In this document: positions 8,580-17,522 of the stretch, piece by piece
Numbering within the stretch: the first letter of the stretch is position 1
How the letters are laid out: each line of letters opens with the position of its first letter
Assembly: GCF_001723605.1 (NCBI RefSeq)
Contig: NZ_CP017111.1
Location: 496,001-560,000, forward strand
DNA length: 64,000 bases
Direction of reading: 5' to 3'
Source of the DNA: Sulfurospirillum halorespirans DSM 13726
GTDB taxonomy: Bacteria > Campylobacterota > Campylobacteria > Campylobacterales > Sulfurospirillaceae
Program-made: the position numbers and the translations under genes
The notes under the pieces: generated by a model
The model's database searches: none
Told to the model about the DNA's origin: nothing
Seen by the model: the letters and a program-made list of their open reading frames with translations, nothing else

Positions 8580-9140
8580 ATGTTGTTTAGAAAGATACTT
8601 GGAATGCTCTGCCTCACGTCGCTCCTTTTTGGGGCGGGCGGGTCGTTTATGAGCAAAAATAGCCCTCTGTTTTCCGATGCGAGTGCCAAAGAGGCTTTGG
8701 GCGAATTGATCGTCTCGGCTGAGGTAAAAGAGCTCTCAAAAAGCGGAGAGTATACCGAAGTTGAATTTACAGGCTATCAGCCTAAAGACAGTGGCGTTGT
8801 GTATGAAAAAACGGGGGTACTGATCGTTGGATTCGAGACGGCAAAAGCCAGTGCGGTTAAAATCATCGGTGAAAAAACAGATGAATATGGCACTGTTTGG
8901 TCGCATGTGACAGTCAAAGGCTTTGTTGTCACCAGCGCACTTGGCAAAGATAAAGGGAGTATTTTACAAGCGGGTAAAGATCTTTTTAGCGCCAAATGTG
9001 GTACCTGCCATGCCCTTCATGCTGAGAATGAGTTTGATGCCAATGTATGGCCAAGCATTCTTGAAGCGATGGGTGAACAAGCCGCACTTTCGAAAGATGA
9101 GAAGTATTCGATTATGAAGTATCTGCAAAACTATAAGTAG
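8580..9140 (+). CDS. Periplasmic monohaem c-type cytochrome, partner of the TorA-like enzyme
   Basis: The 186-residue protein begins with a secretion signal (MLFRKILGMLCLTSLLFGAG) and has one haem-binding motif, CGTCH, near residue 140, in GKDLFSAKCGTCHALH. A distal Met probably comes from the C-terminal SIMKYL region. Residues 35-125 form an extra domain without clear motifs. It starts three bases after the molybdoenzyme and is surely co-transcribed. By analogy with C. jejuni Cj0265c, it should pass electrons from the quinol pool or cytochromes to the reductase. This replaces the pentahaem TorC of gamma-proteobacteria. Confidence 0.85.
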   Translation: MLFRKILGMLCLTSLLFGAGGSFMSKNSPLFSDASAKEALGELIVSAEVKELSKSGEYTEVEFTGYQPKDSGVVYEKTGVLIVGFETAKASAVKIIGEKTDEYGTVWSHVTVKGFVVTSALGKDKGSILQAGKDLFSAKCGTCHALHAENEFDANVWPSILEAMGEQAALSKDEKYSIMKYLQNYK

Positions 9141-9149
9141 GTTTGCCTT

Positions 9150-9171
9150 CCTTCGCCTGCAAAGGCGAAGG
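9150..9171 (+). terminator. Hairpin after the torA-cytochrome operon
   Basis: CCTTCGCC and GGCGAAGG pair perfectly around a TGCAAA loop, about ten bases after the cytochrome stop. There is no T-run, so termination is plausible but not certain. A TTTACATGTAA copy at 9209-9219 lies between it and the next gene. Confidence 0.5.
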
Positions 9172-9240
9172 AATCTCATACGCTCCAAAGATAAAATAGG
9201 CTAAAATCTTTACATGTAACATCATTTCAAAGGATAGTAG

Positions 9241-9927
9241 ATGGAACTTTGGCTGGAAAAACTCAAATCTTTGCGCATGCTGTACGCCGAGGATGAAGAG
9301 GGAATTCGAAAGCCCATGGCGAACACGCTTTCGTACTATCTCAAAGAGGTGCTTGAGGCGCGAGATGGCGAAGAGGCGCTTGATCTTTACTACGAACAAC
9401 GTCCCGACATCATTCTGACCGATCTTCGTATGCCCAAAAAAGATGGGCTTTATATGGTCAAAGAGATTCGCAAGTGTGACAAAAAAACCCCCATTGTAAT
9501 GATTACCGCGCATACCGATAAAGAGTATCTGCTCAGTGCCATTGAGCTTAAGATCGAAAAATACCTGATCAAACCCGTTGCACTGGATGAACTCTTAGGC
9601 GCTCTTAAGTTGTGCGTGACCGAAATTGAATCAGGTCGTTCCCTTTTTCTTGAATGTAAAAATTGCAAATTTGACTTTAAAAACAGGCGCATTGTGTACG
9701 ATGATGGTAAAGAGACCGAACTGACCCATAAAGAGGCGGATTTTTTAGAGCTGCTGCTGCGCAAAAAAGGGATGGTGGTCAGTTACGAAGAGATTGAAGT
9801 CAATGTCTGGAAAGAGGAGTTTATGAGCATAGCCGCTCTTCGCACCTTAGTCAAATCCCTGCGGAAAAAGCTGCCCAATAGTTTTATCAAAAACCACTCT
9901 CAAACGGGATACAGTTTTGAGGTTTAG
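9241..9927 (+). CDS. Two-component response regulator, OmpR/PhoB type
   Basis: This 228-residue protein has a receiver domain at about 10-125, with the acidic pair in LYAEDEEG, phosphoacceptor Asp61 in IILTDLRMPKKDG, the Thr/Ala switch in MITAHTD, and Lys111 in YLIKP. A winged-helix DNA-binding domain at about 150-228 includes LTHKEADFLELLLRKKGMVV and ends SLRKKLPNSFIKNHSQTGYS. Its stop overlaps the start of the binding-protein gene by 11 bases, and the kinase follows that gene. It lies just downstream of the TorA-like operon, which makes that operon a likely target, though this is only inferred. Confidence 0.92.
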   Translation: MELWLEKLKSLRMLYAEDEEGIRKPMANTLSYYLKEVLEARDGEEALDLYYEQRPDIILTDLRMPKKDGLYMVKEIRKCDKKTPIVMITAHTDKEYLLSAIELKIEKYLIKPVALDELLGALKLCVTEIESGRSLFLECKNCKFDFKNRRIVYDDGKETELTHKEADFLELLLRKKGMVVSYEEIEVNVWKEEFMSIAALRTLVKSLRKKLPNSFIKNHSQTGYSFEV

Positions 9928-11509
9928 CTCTTTTTTACTGTTGCTTTTAAACCTTTTTTATGGGACTCTTTTAGCAGAAGAGCAGACGTTTTACCATGAA
10001 GATTCGAGTCAAGAACGTGTTTTACATGTAAGAGATCCACGCTCTCATATCAAAGTTTTTTTACCCTCTATGCCATACAATTATGTCTCGCGCTTGGTCA
10101 ATGAAGGCTTAGTGAGACTGGCAGAAAACGATCAAGGTTGGGAGTATGCTTTAGCGATCAAAAGCACCAAACTTTCACCGCTTTTGTATGAGTTTGAACT
10201 GCGCCAAGGGGTTCGTTTTCAAGATGGAACCCCATTTAATGCCGACTCGATCATGCACAATTTTAGCTACTTTTTAAAACAACCGTTTAACTATACCAAT
10301 ATTCACAACGCCCTTAAACGGGTCGAAAAAGTCTCAGAGTACAAAATCCGTCTGCACCTTAGCGAGCCTTATGGGATGCTCTACCGCGACCTTGCGCGCA
10401 TCTACATCTACTCCGAAGCGTATCTCAACACCTTTGGGTGGGGAGGTGCTGAGACAGGGGCGAATATCAAGGCATCAGGTCCCTATGGACTGGGACCTTA
10501 TATTTTGGTCGAAGGGATGATTACAGGGCGCAAACAGACCCCAAAAGCGATTCTCAAAGCCAATCCTTACTATTGGGAGAAAGAGTATCCTTCCATTGAA
10601 ACGATTACTTTTTTTACGGAGCTTTCAACCTCTGAAGCGCTTCGGTTAGCCTTGTTTACGGATGGCGGGCTTGATTTTATGCAGATTTCTTTCAATAAAA
10701 AAATCGAAACGATGCTCTCTCCTTATGCCAAACTGGTCTCGATGCCTTCCTCCCATAACTTTACGATCTACTTTAATTTGCTCAAACACTACTCCCCCAT
10801 CGCGCGCAAAGAGGTGCGCCAAGCGCTGAATTGTGCCTTGAATCAACAAAGCTTGCTCGATTTTACCTACAAAAAAGAGGGTAGACTTAACCCTGCGGCA
10901 CTTAAAGCGTGCCCTTTGGACGCGGAAATGGTGGAGCGTACGTTAAAGGGGTTGGAACTCAATGTCGCTACCCAAGATTCACTGCTGTTTTTATGGAAAG
11001 GGATTGAGTATCAACTCTCGATGTATGGCGTGAAGTTTCACTACACGATTACGACGAGTGAGAAAGAGATTTACGACTTAACGCAAAAAAATCATAAAAG
11101 CATTCAAGAGTGGGATCTTTTGATTCAAAATACCCAAGATTGGTATGGCAGACACCCTTGGCCGATTTTTATTCGCTACCAAGAGAACAATCCTTGGAGT
11201 TTTGTCCATCATGATGCTTTGATGAAAGACTATATTGAGGCATTTTTTGGGCTTGAACAAGAAGATGTGCTGTTTCAAACACTGACCCAAAAGATTCAAG
11301 ATCGAGCGTGTGAGGAGGCGTATATGCTGTTTGTTCCGATTCCCAATGCCGTTTTTGCGATGAATAAAGAGCTGGTTTTTGAACCACTTGGCATCGGTAT
11401 GCAACCGTTTTGGAAAGCGAAGATTACCGATCAACACTGGTCGGTGAGGGGTGATAAACCTTATCCTTTAGTGCTTCAAAATCCTCTTTTACCAAAGCGA
11501 CTCCCATGA
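9917..11509 (+). CDS. Periplasmic SBP_bac_5-family binding protein within a two-component operon
   Basis: The 530-residue protein starts with a secretion signal (RFSSFLLLLLNLFYGTLLAEE) and follows the family 5 (oligopeptide/nickel) solute-binding fold. It shows LYEFELRQGVRFQDGTPFNA and AILKANPYYWEKEYPSIETI, both diagnostic. No permease or ATPase genes are adjacent. Its start overlaps the response regulator by 11 bases and its stop overlaps the kinase start by 4. That coupling implies a sensory role, feeding a ligand signal to the kinase as TorT does for TorS, though TorT belongs to a different fold family. The ligand is unknown. Codons in VLHVRD lie in a TTACATGTAA copy. Confidence 0.85.
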   Translation: MRFSSFLLLLLNLFYGTLLAEEQTFYHEDSSQERVLHVRDPRSHIKVFLPSMPYNYVSRLVNEGLVRLAENDQGWEYALAIKSTKLSPLLYEFELRQGVRFQDGTPFNADSIMHNFSYFLKQPFNYTNIHNALKRVEKVSEYKIRLHLSEPYGMLYRDLARIYIYSEAYLNTFGWGGAETGANIKASGPYGLGPYILVEGMITGRKQTPKAILKANPYYWEKEYPSIETITFFTELSTSEALRLALFTDGGLDFMQISFNKKIETMLSPYAKLVSMPSSHNFTIYFNLLKHYSPIARKEVRQALNCALNQQSLLDFTYKKEGRLNPAALKACPLDAEMVERTLKGLELNVATQDSLLFLWKGIEYQLSMYGVKFHYTITTSEKEIYDLTQKNHKSIQEWDLLIQNTQDWYGRHPWPIFIRYQENNPWSFVHHDALMKDYIEAFFGLEQEDVLFQTLTQKIQDRACEEAYMLFVPIPNAVFAMNKELVFEPLGIGMQPFWKAKITDQHWSVRGDKPYPLVLQNPLLPKRLP

Positions 11510-13185
11510 AAAAAATCCCTATCAAATACAAACTCTTATTGCTTTTTAGCTTCTCCTTCATCGGGATGCTCATCCTCTCAGAGCGTACCTTTGCGCTCTC
11601 TAAAGAAAACATCAGCAATGCAACCATGATTTTTGAGAATTCGCGTAGTACGCAGCATCTGCAAGAGAATTACATCGAGCCGACTAACGTTTTGCGTGAG
11701 ATGAGCCTCTCGTTGGTGATGTCGCCCAATGAGGATTATCGTAAAAATATTGAAATTGACATTGTGAAGCAACGCAAGCGTCTGGAAGAGAATTTTAGCA
11801 AACTGGATGCGCAAACCTACGCTTCGTGGAAGGCCTATGCAAACAGTGTGGAAAAGACGTGTGGTTACCTTGGCGCACGTTTTGAAGAGGGTGCGTTTGT
11901 GCATGTGAATTCGATTGAGCGAGAACATTACTACGCCCTTCTAAATCGCCTCAAAGCACTCCAACATGACGCAGTGAATCAAACAGAGCAAAATTTTTCA
12001 GACATTCAAACCAGCGCACGTGCACTCAAATATGAACTCGCCATTCTCGTTCTTCTGCTCTCCACATTGGTCTTTGTGGCAGGCTATCTGCTCTCCAGCC
12101 ACATTGTCTCTTCCATCTTAAAACTTCAAGAGGGGCTCAAAGACTTTTTTGGTTATTTAGAGACCAAAACGATACAGCCCAAACCCATTGAGCTTAACAG
12201 CCGCGATGAGCTTGAAGATATGTCTAAACTGCTCAACCGTAACATCGCAAAAGCCTCGGCAACGATTGCGCAAGATATTCTTTTTATTGAAGATGCGATC
12301 AGTGTGGTCAATGATCTTAAACTGGGAAAACTCTCCTCTCGTCTTCATTCTAAAGCACAAGCGCCTGAATTGCAACTGCTTAAAGATGTGGTCAATACAA
12401 TGATCGATAATCTAGAATCGAAGATCAATGAGGAAATTTCAAAGAGTACCGAGCAAGAAAAACTGCTGATTCAGCAGAGTAAATTGGCGAGTATGGGTGA
12501 AATGATCGGCAATATCGCGCATCAATGGAGACAACCTTTGGGGGAACTGAGTGCGCTTTTGATGAACATTCAAGTGAAACACGACTTTAACGATCTGGAT
12601 GATGCGTATATGCTCGCCTCCATTCAGCAGTGTATGAAAATTAATGGTTACATGTCAGGCACGATCAGTGATTTTCAAAACTTTTTTAAACCTTCCAAAG
12701 AGAAAGAGGTTTTTGAGATCAGCGAAGCGTGTGAGCGTTCTATCGCGATTTTGCAAGCATCCCTTAAGTACCACGGCATCGAATTTTCGTTCGATATTTC
12801 CGAAAAGATGGAGGTGCTGGGCTATCCCAATGAGTTTGCTCAAGCACTTTTAAACATTCTCTCCAACGCCAAAGATGTCTTAAGTGAGCGTGAAATCAGC
12901 AATCCATTTATTCGTTTGAATCTCAAAAAAGGGTACAAATACATTTTGATCGTGATCGAAGATAATGGTGGCGGCATCGCACGTGAGCAAATGGAACGCA
13001 TTTTTGAGCCGTACTTTACCACCAAGTATGCAAAACAAGGTACCGGCATCGGGCTTTATATGACGAAGATGATTATTGAAAATAACATGGGTGGCATTAT
13101 TACCGTTAAAAACACAGAAATTGGGGCACTTTTTACAATTAAATTGCCCAGCATTTCAGAGGTAGCTGTGGAGTATGAGGCTTAA
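11506..13185 (+). CDS. Membrane sensor histidine kinase
   Basis: The 559-residue protein has one membrane segment near 9-25 and a second at about 176-200, with a periplasmic domain of about 150 residues between. A HAMP-like linker and coiled coil (about 200-330) lead to the phosphoacceptor motif GNIAHQWRQPLGELSAL, His339. The ATPase domain has the N box (LNILSNAKDVL), G1 (IEDNGGGIA), F (FEPYFTTK) and G2 (GTGIGLYMTK) boxes. The HQWRQPL motif is typical of campylobacterotal kinases. It is the last gene of the regulator/binding-protein/kinase operon. The periplasmic loop could contact the binding protein. Confidence 0.92.
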   Translation: MKKIPIKYKLLLLFSFSFIGMLILSERTFALSKENISNATMIFENSRSTQHLQENYIEPTNVLREMSLSLVMSPNEDYRKNIEIDIVKQRKRLEENFSKLDAQTYASWKAYANSVEKTCGYLGARFEEGAFVHVNSIEREHYYALLNRLKALQHDAVNQTEQNFSDIQTSARALKYELAILVLLLSTLVFVAGYLLSSHIVSSILKLQEGLKDFFGYLETKTIQPKPIELNSRDELEDMSKLLNRNIAKASATIAQDILFIEDAISVVNDLKLGKLSSRLHSKAQAPELQLLKDVVNTMIDNLESKINEEISKSTEQEKLLIQQSKLASMGEMIGNIAHQWRQPLGELSALLMNIQVKHDFNDLDDAYMLASIQQCMKINGYMSGTISDFQNFFKPSKEKEVFEISEACERSIAILQASLKYHGIEFSFDISEKMEVLGYPNEFAQALLNILSNAKDVLSEREISNPFIRLNLKKGYKYILIVIEDNGGGIAREQMERIFEPYFTTKYAKQGTGIGLYMTKMIIENNMGGIITVKNTEIGALFTIKLPSISEVAVEYEA

Positions 13186-13194
13186 AAAAAAGCG

Positions 13195-13227
13195 TTTACA
13201 TGTAAGTCAAAGATGCTTACATGTAAA
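13195..13227. terminator. Bidirectional hairpin made from two TTACATGTAA copies
   Basis: TTTACATGTAAG (13195-13206) and CTTACATGTAAA (13216-13227) form a perfect 12-pair stem around TCAAAGATG. It lies between the convergent kinase and chemoreceptor genes, where a terminator serving both strands is expected. The T-tracts beside it are weak, so efficiency is uncertain. Confidence 0.6.
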
Positions 13228-13233
13228 GATGCT

Positions 13234-14664
13234 TTAGGCATGAGTGTTTTTCTCTGCAACCATCTCATCAAGGGTTTTAAAGAGCACTTTACTCTCTTTT
13301 TCCACCTCTTTAAAGTAGTGCACAATCTGCTCTTTCTCCTCCAAAAGGTTTGAAGAGGTGGAATGAATCAGTTTTGCCACTTCGAGCACATGGGTGTGGA
13401 AATTTTGGTGTGGCGCATAAAGCGCTTTGAAGCTTTGCGTATCGCCAAAAATCTTCGCCCCATCGTGATGGTACCACTCACCCAAGCTACAGGTTTCATG
13501 GTTTTGGAACGATGCGTCTTTGTCATTGACATACACAGCACTGTAGGCGTTGGACTTAAAGATTGCGTGGTTCATCTTCGCTAAGGTGATAAAAATCGTC
13601 TGCTGAATGGTATTGATGTTCGTGGCGGTTGTGTTGGAATGATCAATCAGGCTGTCAAACGTCGTACTGAGGTTATCCAGCGTTTTGGTAGAAGCATCGG
13701 CATTTTCTTTCATCGCATCGGCATTGGTCTCAAGCCCTGCGGTCTCTTGTTGCAGCATCTTAATCGACACAGCGATCTCCGCGGTTGCTTTTTGGGTGGT
13801 TTCGGCTAGTTTTCGCACTTCATCAGCGACCACGGCAAAACCACGTCCGTGTTCACCTGCGCGCGCCGCTTCAATGGCGGCATTGAGCGCAAGCAGATTG
13901 GTTTTATCGGCGATGTCATTGATCATATCGACCACATTGCTGATATCGCGCGTTCGCTGTGCCAGAACGCCAATACTCTGCTCATTTTGGTTGACAAATT
14001 CGACCAAGGAGGTGATCTTGGTGATGGTGTCACGTAGATTTTGGTAGCTTCCTTTGGTCTCATCCGCGTAAATCTCGCCATCGTGTGCAATATCTTTGAG
14101 ACGCTCCACAATGATGGTCAGATTGGACTGAACGGTTGAGAAGTCATTTGAGCCACTGCTGATTTGCGCCAGTTCAGCATTGAGCGTGTTGCGTGCGATA
14201 AATTCGTGCGTTTGCTGCATCGCATGCACCGATTGATTGACCATGTTGGTCTGCTCTTTAAACTCGCCGTGCATTCCTTTTTGGAGAATTTTACGGCTAA
14301 AATCCTCTTTGGACGCCGCTAAAATGGTCGATTTAATCTCTTTGGTAACGAGCTCAAAATTATCCAAAAGAGAGTTCATATTGGAGCAGAGCAGTTTAAG
14401 TTCTCCGCCATCTTGAACATTTACAATGCGTCCGTGTAGATTACCGTGCTCGCTCTCTTTGACAATGTTTGCAAGTGCATGAATGGTTTTTTGTACCTTT
14501 CGGATATTGATAAACATAAACCAGCCCAGTGCAAAATTGCTAAGGTTGAGGATTTGAATCCAGTGCAGGCCATTAAAGGTGACTTCCAAGCAAAAGGCAA
14601 TAAAAAAAATGACCAGTGAAATGAGGTTGGCATCTTGGATTTTTGCAAGAGACGATCTATTCAT
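13234..14664 (-). CDS. Methyl-accepting chemotaxis protein with C-terminal CZB domain, CetA-like
   Basis: About 476 residues. Two adjacent hydrophobic segments near the N terminus ([16 protein letters not shown] and [11 protein letters not shown]) leave almost no periplasmic part, as in energy-taxis receptors. A HAMP-like region follows, then the signalling hairpin, with the conserved tip [19 protein letters not shown]. The C terminus carries a chemoreceptor zinc-binding (CZB) domain with [11 protein letters not shown] plus further His residues. The upstream gene encodes a PAS protein and overlaps it, giving a split Aer-like receptor like C. jejuni CetA/CetB. I prefer ATG 14664 (8-base overlap); ATG 14685 is also possible. 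Likely role: taxis to redox or energy state, possibly tuned by zinc or oxidants. Confidence 0.88.
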   Translation of the reverse strand: MNRSSLAKIQDANLISLVIFFIAFCLEVTFNGLHWIQILNLSNFALGWFMFINIRKVQKTIHALANIVKESEHGNLHGRIVNVQDGGELKLLCSNMNSLLDNFELVTKEIKSTILAASKEDFSRKILQKGMHGEFKEQTNMVNQSVHAMQQTHEFIARNTLNAELAQISSGSNDFSTVQSNLTIIVERLKDIAHDGEIYADETKGSYQNLRDTITKITSLVEFVNQNEQSIGVLAQRTRDISNVVDMINDIADKTNLLALNAAIEAARAGEHGRGFAVVADEVRKLAETTQKATAEIAVSIKMLQQETAGLETNADAMKENADASTKTLDNLSTTFDSLIDHSNTTATNINTIQQTIFITLAKMNHAIFKSNAYSAVYVNDKDASFQNHETCSLGEWYHHDGAKIFGDTQSFKALYAPHQNFHTHVLEVAKLIHSTSSNLLEEKEQIVHYFKEVEKESKVLFKTLDEMVAEKNTHA

Positions 14665-15163
14665 ACGAGAGGATGAAGGCATCATAGCTGACCTTTAGTT
14701 GAGATAGCGTATTTTCTAAGACGGTATTGGAGGCAGATATGCCACCTTGTCTTTCGGCGTTGAGCATTTTTTGGTAAAGAGGGATAATGACATCAAGCCC
14801 TTTTTGACTGGGCGCACGACGCACGGAGTGGTAGCCAATCAGCTGATTGGTGTTCGTGTCAATAATGGGTGTAATGTAGGCATGTACCCAGTAATATTGA
14901 TTGTTTTTCGTGCGATTTTTCACATACGCAAAAACCTCTTTGCCCGCTTGAACACGCTCCCACAGAAGTTTGAAAATCGCTTTGGGCATATCGGGATGGC
15001 GTAAGACGTTGTGGGCAGCTCCGATGAGTTCGCTCTCTTTAAAACCAGAAATCTCGATGAAAAGATCATTGGCATAGGTAATTCTGCCCTTAAGATCGGT
15101 TTTAGAGACAATAAAAAGATTTTCATCAAAACAGAGCTCATCGCCTTTTTGAGTAATGGACAT
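14657..15163 (-). CDS. PAS-domain energy-taxis protein, CetB/Aer-like
   Basis: This 168-residue protein is a single PAS domain of the Aer type, which normally binds FAD. It shows [14 protein letters not shown], then [20 protein letters not shown] and [20 protein letters not shown], all hallmarks of the flavin-binding PAS of Aer and CetB. It has no membrane segment, so it should be cytoplasmic and signal through the membrane chemoreceptor encoded directly downstream. GGAGTAACCGTC precedes its ATG. Redox sensing of respiratory chain state is the family role; here it is inferred. Confidence 0.88.
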   Translation of the reverse strand: MSITQKGDELCFDENLFIVSKTDLKGRITYANDLFIEISGFKESELIGAAHNVLRHPDMPKAIFKLLWERVQAGKEVFAYVKNRTKNNQYYWVHAYITPIIDTNTNQLIGYHSVRRAPSQKGLDVIIPLYQKMLNAERQGGISASNTVLENTLSQLKVSYDAFILSYE

Positions 15164-15292
15164 GACGGTTACTCCTTTTAAAATTGTTAAGTATTAAGTA
15201 TAACGAAAAAAACAATCACTTTGTCACACATCCTTATGCAAGAAACATTCCTAATCACGATTCATTACTTTTCGTAACGTAATTAATTAAAT

Positions 15293-15397
15293 AGCGTTCT
15301 TTCAGAACTCTTGACACGTTTTTAAAGCAAAGCTTTAAAAACTACGTTAACACTGAGTACACTTGGGCAGAGTGCCCACGCACCTTTGGTGCTTTTA
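15293..15397 (+). repeat. Structured intergenic repeat, copy 2 of about 105 bases
   Basis: This is the second copy of the element at 2981-3085, in the same orientation. The central stem TTTTTAAAGC-AAA-GCTTTAAAAA is fully paired here, the GGGCA-GAG-TGCCC hairpin is one pair longer than in copy 1, and GCACC-TTT-GGTGC ends the unit. It abuts the stop codon of the minus-strand gene at 15395, so for that gene it could act as a terminator, while for the PAS gene it lies upstream of the promoter region. Confidence 0.75.
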
Positions 15398-15871
15398 TTT
15401 ATCCGTTTTAAAGGTAAAAATAGCGCCTTGACTTTGGGCGGTTTGGTTCAGGATAACATTGGCTTGCCAGATCATGTTGCCAACCACGCAGGTAGGCAGC
15501 ATTCCCTCTCCTTCATAAACGTCTTGGGAGGTTTGGTTGAGTTTAATCGTATGGAGTCCCATGTTCATATTGGTCGCAAAAAGTTTGATCTCGAGGGAGG
15601 GCAGATCAACCGTGGAGGTGACCTTAAACTGCAAGGGCTTCATCAGCGGAATCTCTTTGGGTATTATCTCTAAAGAGAGCATGGAGCCATCTTTCAGTGT
15701 CACGTCACAAGCGCTTACATGTAAATCACACGTGTCACTGCTCTGCACAAAATGGGTATCGCCCACCCACCATTGATACACATCGTGCGAGTCAATCAAC
15801 ACATACGCCCCAATGCCAACAACCGCGATTATTTCGATGATAAGCCACTTAAAAAATCGAGACGAGAACAT
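15395..15871 (-). CDS. Membrane-anchored periplasmic protein of unknown function
   Basis: 158 residues. One N-terminal membrane segment (WLIIEIIAVVGIGAYVLI) anchors a small extracytoplasmic domain with four cysteines (Cys48, Cys54 and a later pair's partner region around TCVVGNM). The pattern MNMGLHTIKL followed by a GEGMLP turn and a final beta strand is reminiscent of the YtkA/FixH-like immunoglobulin-type fold seen near copper or cytochrome oxidase assembly genes, but this is a weak impression. GGAGAC precedes the ATG. No partner genes are adjacent. I do not recognise the family with confidence. Confidence 0.6.
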   Translation of the reverse strand: MFSSRFFKWLIIEIIAVVGIGAYVLIDSHDVYQWWVGDTHFVQSSDTCDLHVSACDVTLKDGSMLSLEIIPKEIPLMKPLQFKVTSTVDLPSLEIKLFATNMNMGLHTIKLNQTSQDVYEGEGMLPTCVVGNMIWQANVILNQTAQSQGAIFTFKTDK

Positions 15872-16007
15872 AAAGTCTCCTTCTAAAAAAAGTGTATGGA
15901 GTTTAACATCACTTGGGTAAATTTTTAGTAAATTGGATGCGACAGCTCCTTTAAAGTTGACGCTCGCTAGAATTGGAATACTTCATCCAAACGAGGATAG
16001 CAATTTT

Positions 16008-17522
16008 ATGGCGCATATTATGGTTGATGGCACGGTATTAGAGGTTAAAGAGGGTGCTTTATTAATTGAAGAACTGCTCGTTCACAAGATCAATATTCCC
16101 CATTTTTGTTACCACCCAGCCCTTGGAAAAGATGGCAATTGTCGTATGTGTATGGTCGAAATCGAAGGGCAAAAACGCCCCCAAATCGCCTGTGATACGC
16201 CTATCATTGAGGGCATGATCGTCCGCACCAAAGGTGCCAACATCGACCGCGTCAAACGCTCCATTTTAGAGCTTGAACTCATCAATCACCCCATTGACTG
16301 TCCTATCTGCGATCAAGCAGGCGAGTGTTCCCTTCAAAACTATTATATGGATGTAGGACTCTATGAGAGTCGTTTAAGCACACCCAAAGTCAGAGGCGAA
16401 AAGCATGTCGATCTTGGGGCAAATGTCGTACTCGATCAAGAGCGTTGCGTGCTCTGTACGCGCTGTGTGCGTTTCACCAAAAATATTACCAAAACCAATG
16501 AACTAGGCGTCCTCTCCCGTGCCGATCATTCGGTTATTAGCACCTTCCCAGGGGCTAAACTGACCAACCCTTATGCGATGAATGTGGTCGATCTTTGCCC
16601 TGTGGGCGCACTCACCAGCAAAGATTTTCGCTTTCAACAACGGGTCTGGTTTTTAAACACCAAAGAGGCGATCTGCGATCATTGCGGCAGAGGCTGTTCT
16701 ATTTTTGTTGATCACCATAAAGAGAAGTATAAAGATGAGATGGTGTATCGTTACCGACCACGCCTCAATGAGACAATCAATGGCTATTTTATCTGCGATG
16801 CAGGAAGGCTTAGCTACACCAAAGAGAATGAAAACCAAGCATTTCATGCCCTCATTCGTGGCAAAATGAGCGAATACGAATACGCCGAGGGAAAACTCCT
16901 GCGCCTTTTAAAGCGCCACTTGGGTAAAACGCTGTTTCTGCTCTCTTCAAACCTCTCTTTAGAAGAGATGGTGAGGGTGCAAAAGCTCTCAAAGCTCTAT
17001 GAAATAACGTTGAATGCTTACGAGCCTGAGCGATACGATGCCACGTTTGGCGATGATTTTTTAAAATGCAATGATCGCTCTGCTAACGCCAGAGCACTAC
17101 CGCTTTTAGGGATTGATACGAGCAAAGAGGGTTTGGAAACAGCGCTTGAAAAGGCAGAACTGGTTGTGCTTATCGGACGCAGTGATGCACACATGATTCA
17201 AGAAAGTGGCTACACGCGCAATACCGTGATTCTCTGCTCCAACTGTGAGGTTACATGTAAAGAGGTGGAACTCGTCCTTCCCATCGCTTCACACACCAGA
17301 CGCGAGGGCAGTTTTATCAATGTGGACGGCTACATTCAGTACAGCGCCTGTGCCATTCAAAGCGAGCACGGACACAAAACACTGCTAACGCTTTTGGCTG
17401 CCATTTTAGGCGATACGATCTTTACATGTAAAGAGGTTTGGGACGCCGAACTCTTCTTTTACGAGGTGCTAAAAGGCGTAAGCTTTGAGTCACTGAAAAC
17501 CACACCAAAGATCGCGCTATGA
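16008..17522 (+). CDS. nuoG: NADH-quinone oxidoreductase subunit G, short form
   Basis: 504 residues from ATG 16008 (GAGGATA upstream); an earlier in-frame ATG at 15933 lacks support. The N-terminal 2Fe-2S domain has its cysteines in HFCYHPALGKDGNCRMCMVE. The next cluster motif is CPICDQAGECSLQNYY, then CVLCTRCVRF. A further four-cysteine motif, ICDHCGRGCSIF, starts the molybdopterin-oxidoreductase-like domain, which is much shorter than in E. coli (about 900 residues). The protein carries electrons from NuoF towards the membrane arm in the peripheral arm of complex I. Two internal TTACATGTAA copies both read Thr-Cys-Lys. First gene of the nuoGHIJKLMN operon. Confidence 0.93.
   Translation: MAHIMVDGTVLEVKEGALLIEELLVHKINIPHFCYHPALGKDGNCRMCMVEIEGQKRPQIACDTPIIEGMIVRTKGANIDRVKRSILELELINHPIDCPICDQAGECSLQNYYMDVGLYESRLSTPKVRGEKHVDLGANVVLDQERCVLCTRCVRFTKNITKTNELGVLSRADHSVISTFPGAKLTNPYAMNVVDLCPVGALTSKDFRFQQRVWFLNTKEAICDHCGRGCSIFVDHHKEKYKDEMVYRYRPRLNETINGYFICDAGRLSYTKENENQAFHALIRGKMSEYEYAEGKLLRLLKRHLGKTLFLLSSNLSLEEMVRVQKLSKLYEITLNAYEPERYDATFGDDFLKCNDRSANARALPLLGIDTSKEGLETALEKAELVVLIGRSDAHMIQESGYTRNTVILCSNCEVTCKEVELVLPIASHTRREGSFINVDGYIQYSACAIQSEHGHKTLLTLLAAILGDTIFTCKEVWDAELFFYEVLKGVSFESLKTTPKIAL

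Noticed and set aside
9917-11509. Family-5 binding protein as part of a nickel or peptide importer
   Set aside because: No permease or ATPase genes are adjacent and the gene is coupled to regulator and kinase genes on both sides.
9917-11509. Naming the binding protein torT
   Set aside because: TorT belongs to a different periplasmic-binding fold (family 1); only an analogous role can be suggested.
15933-16007. N-terminal extension of NuoG from ATG 15933
   Set aside because: The extra 25 residues have no homology to the 2Fe-2S domain start, and ATG 16008 has a better ribosome site and the expected length.
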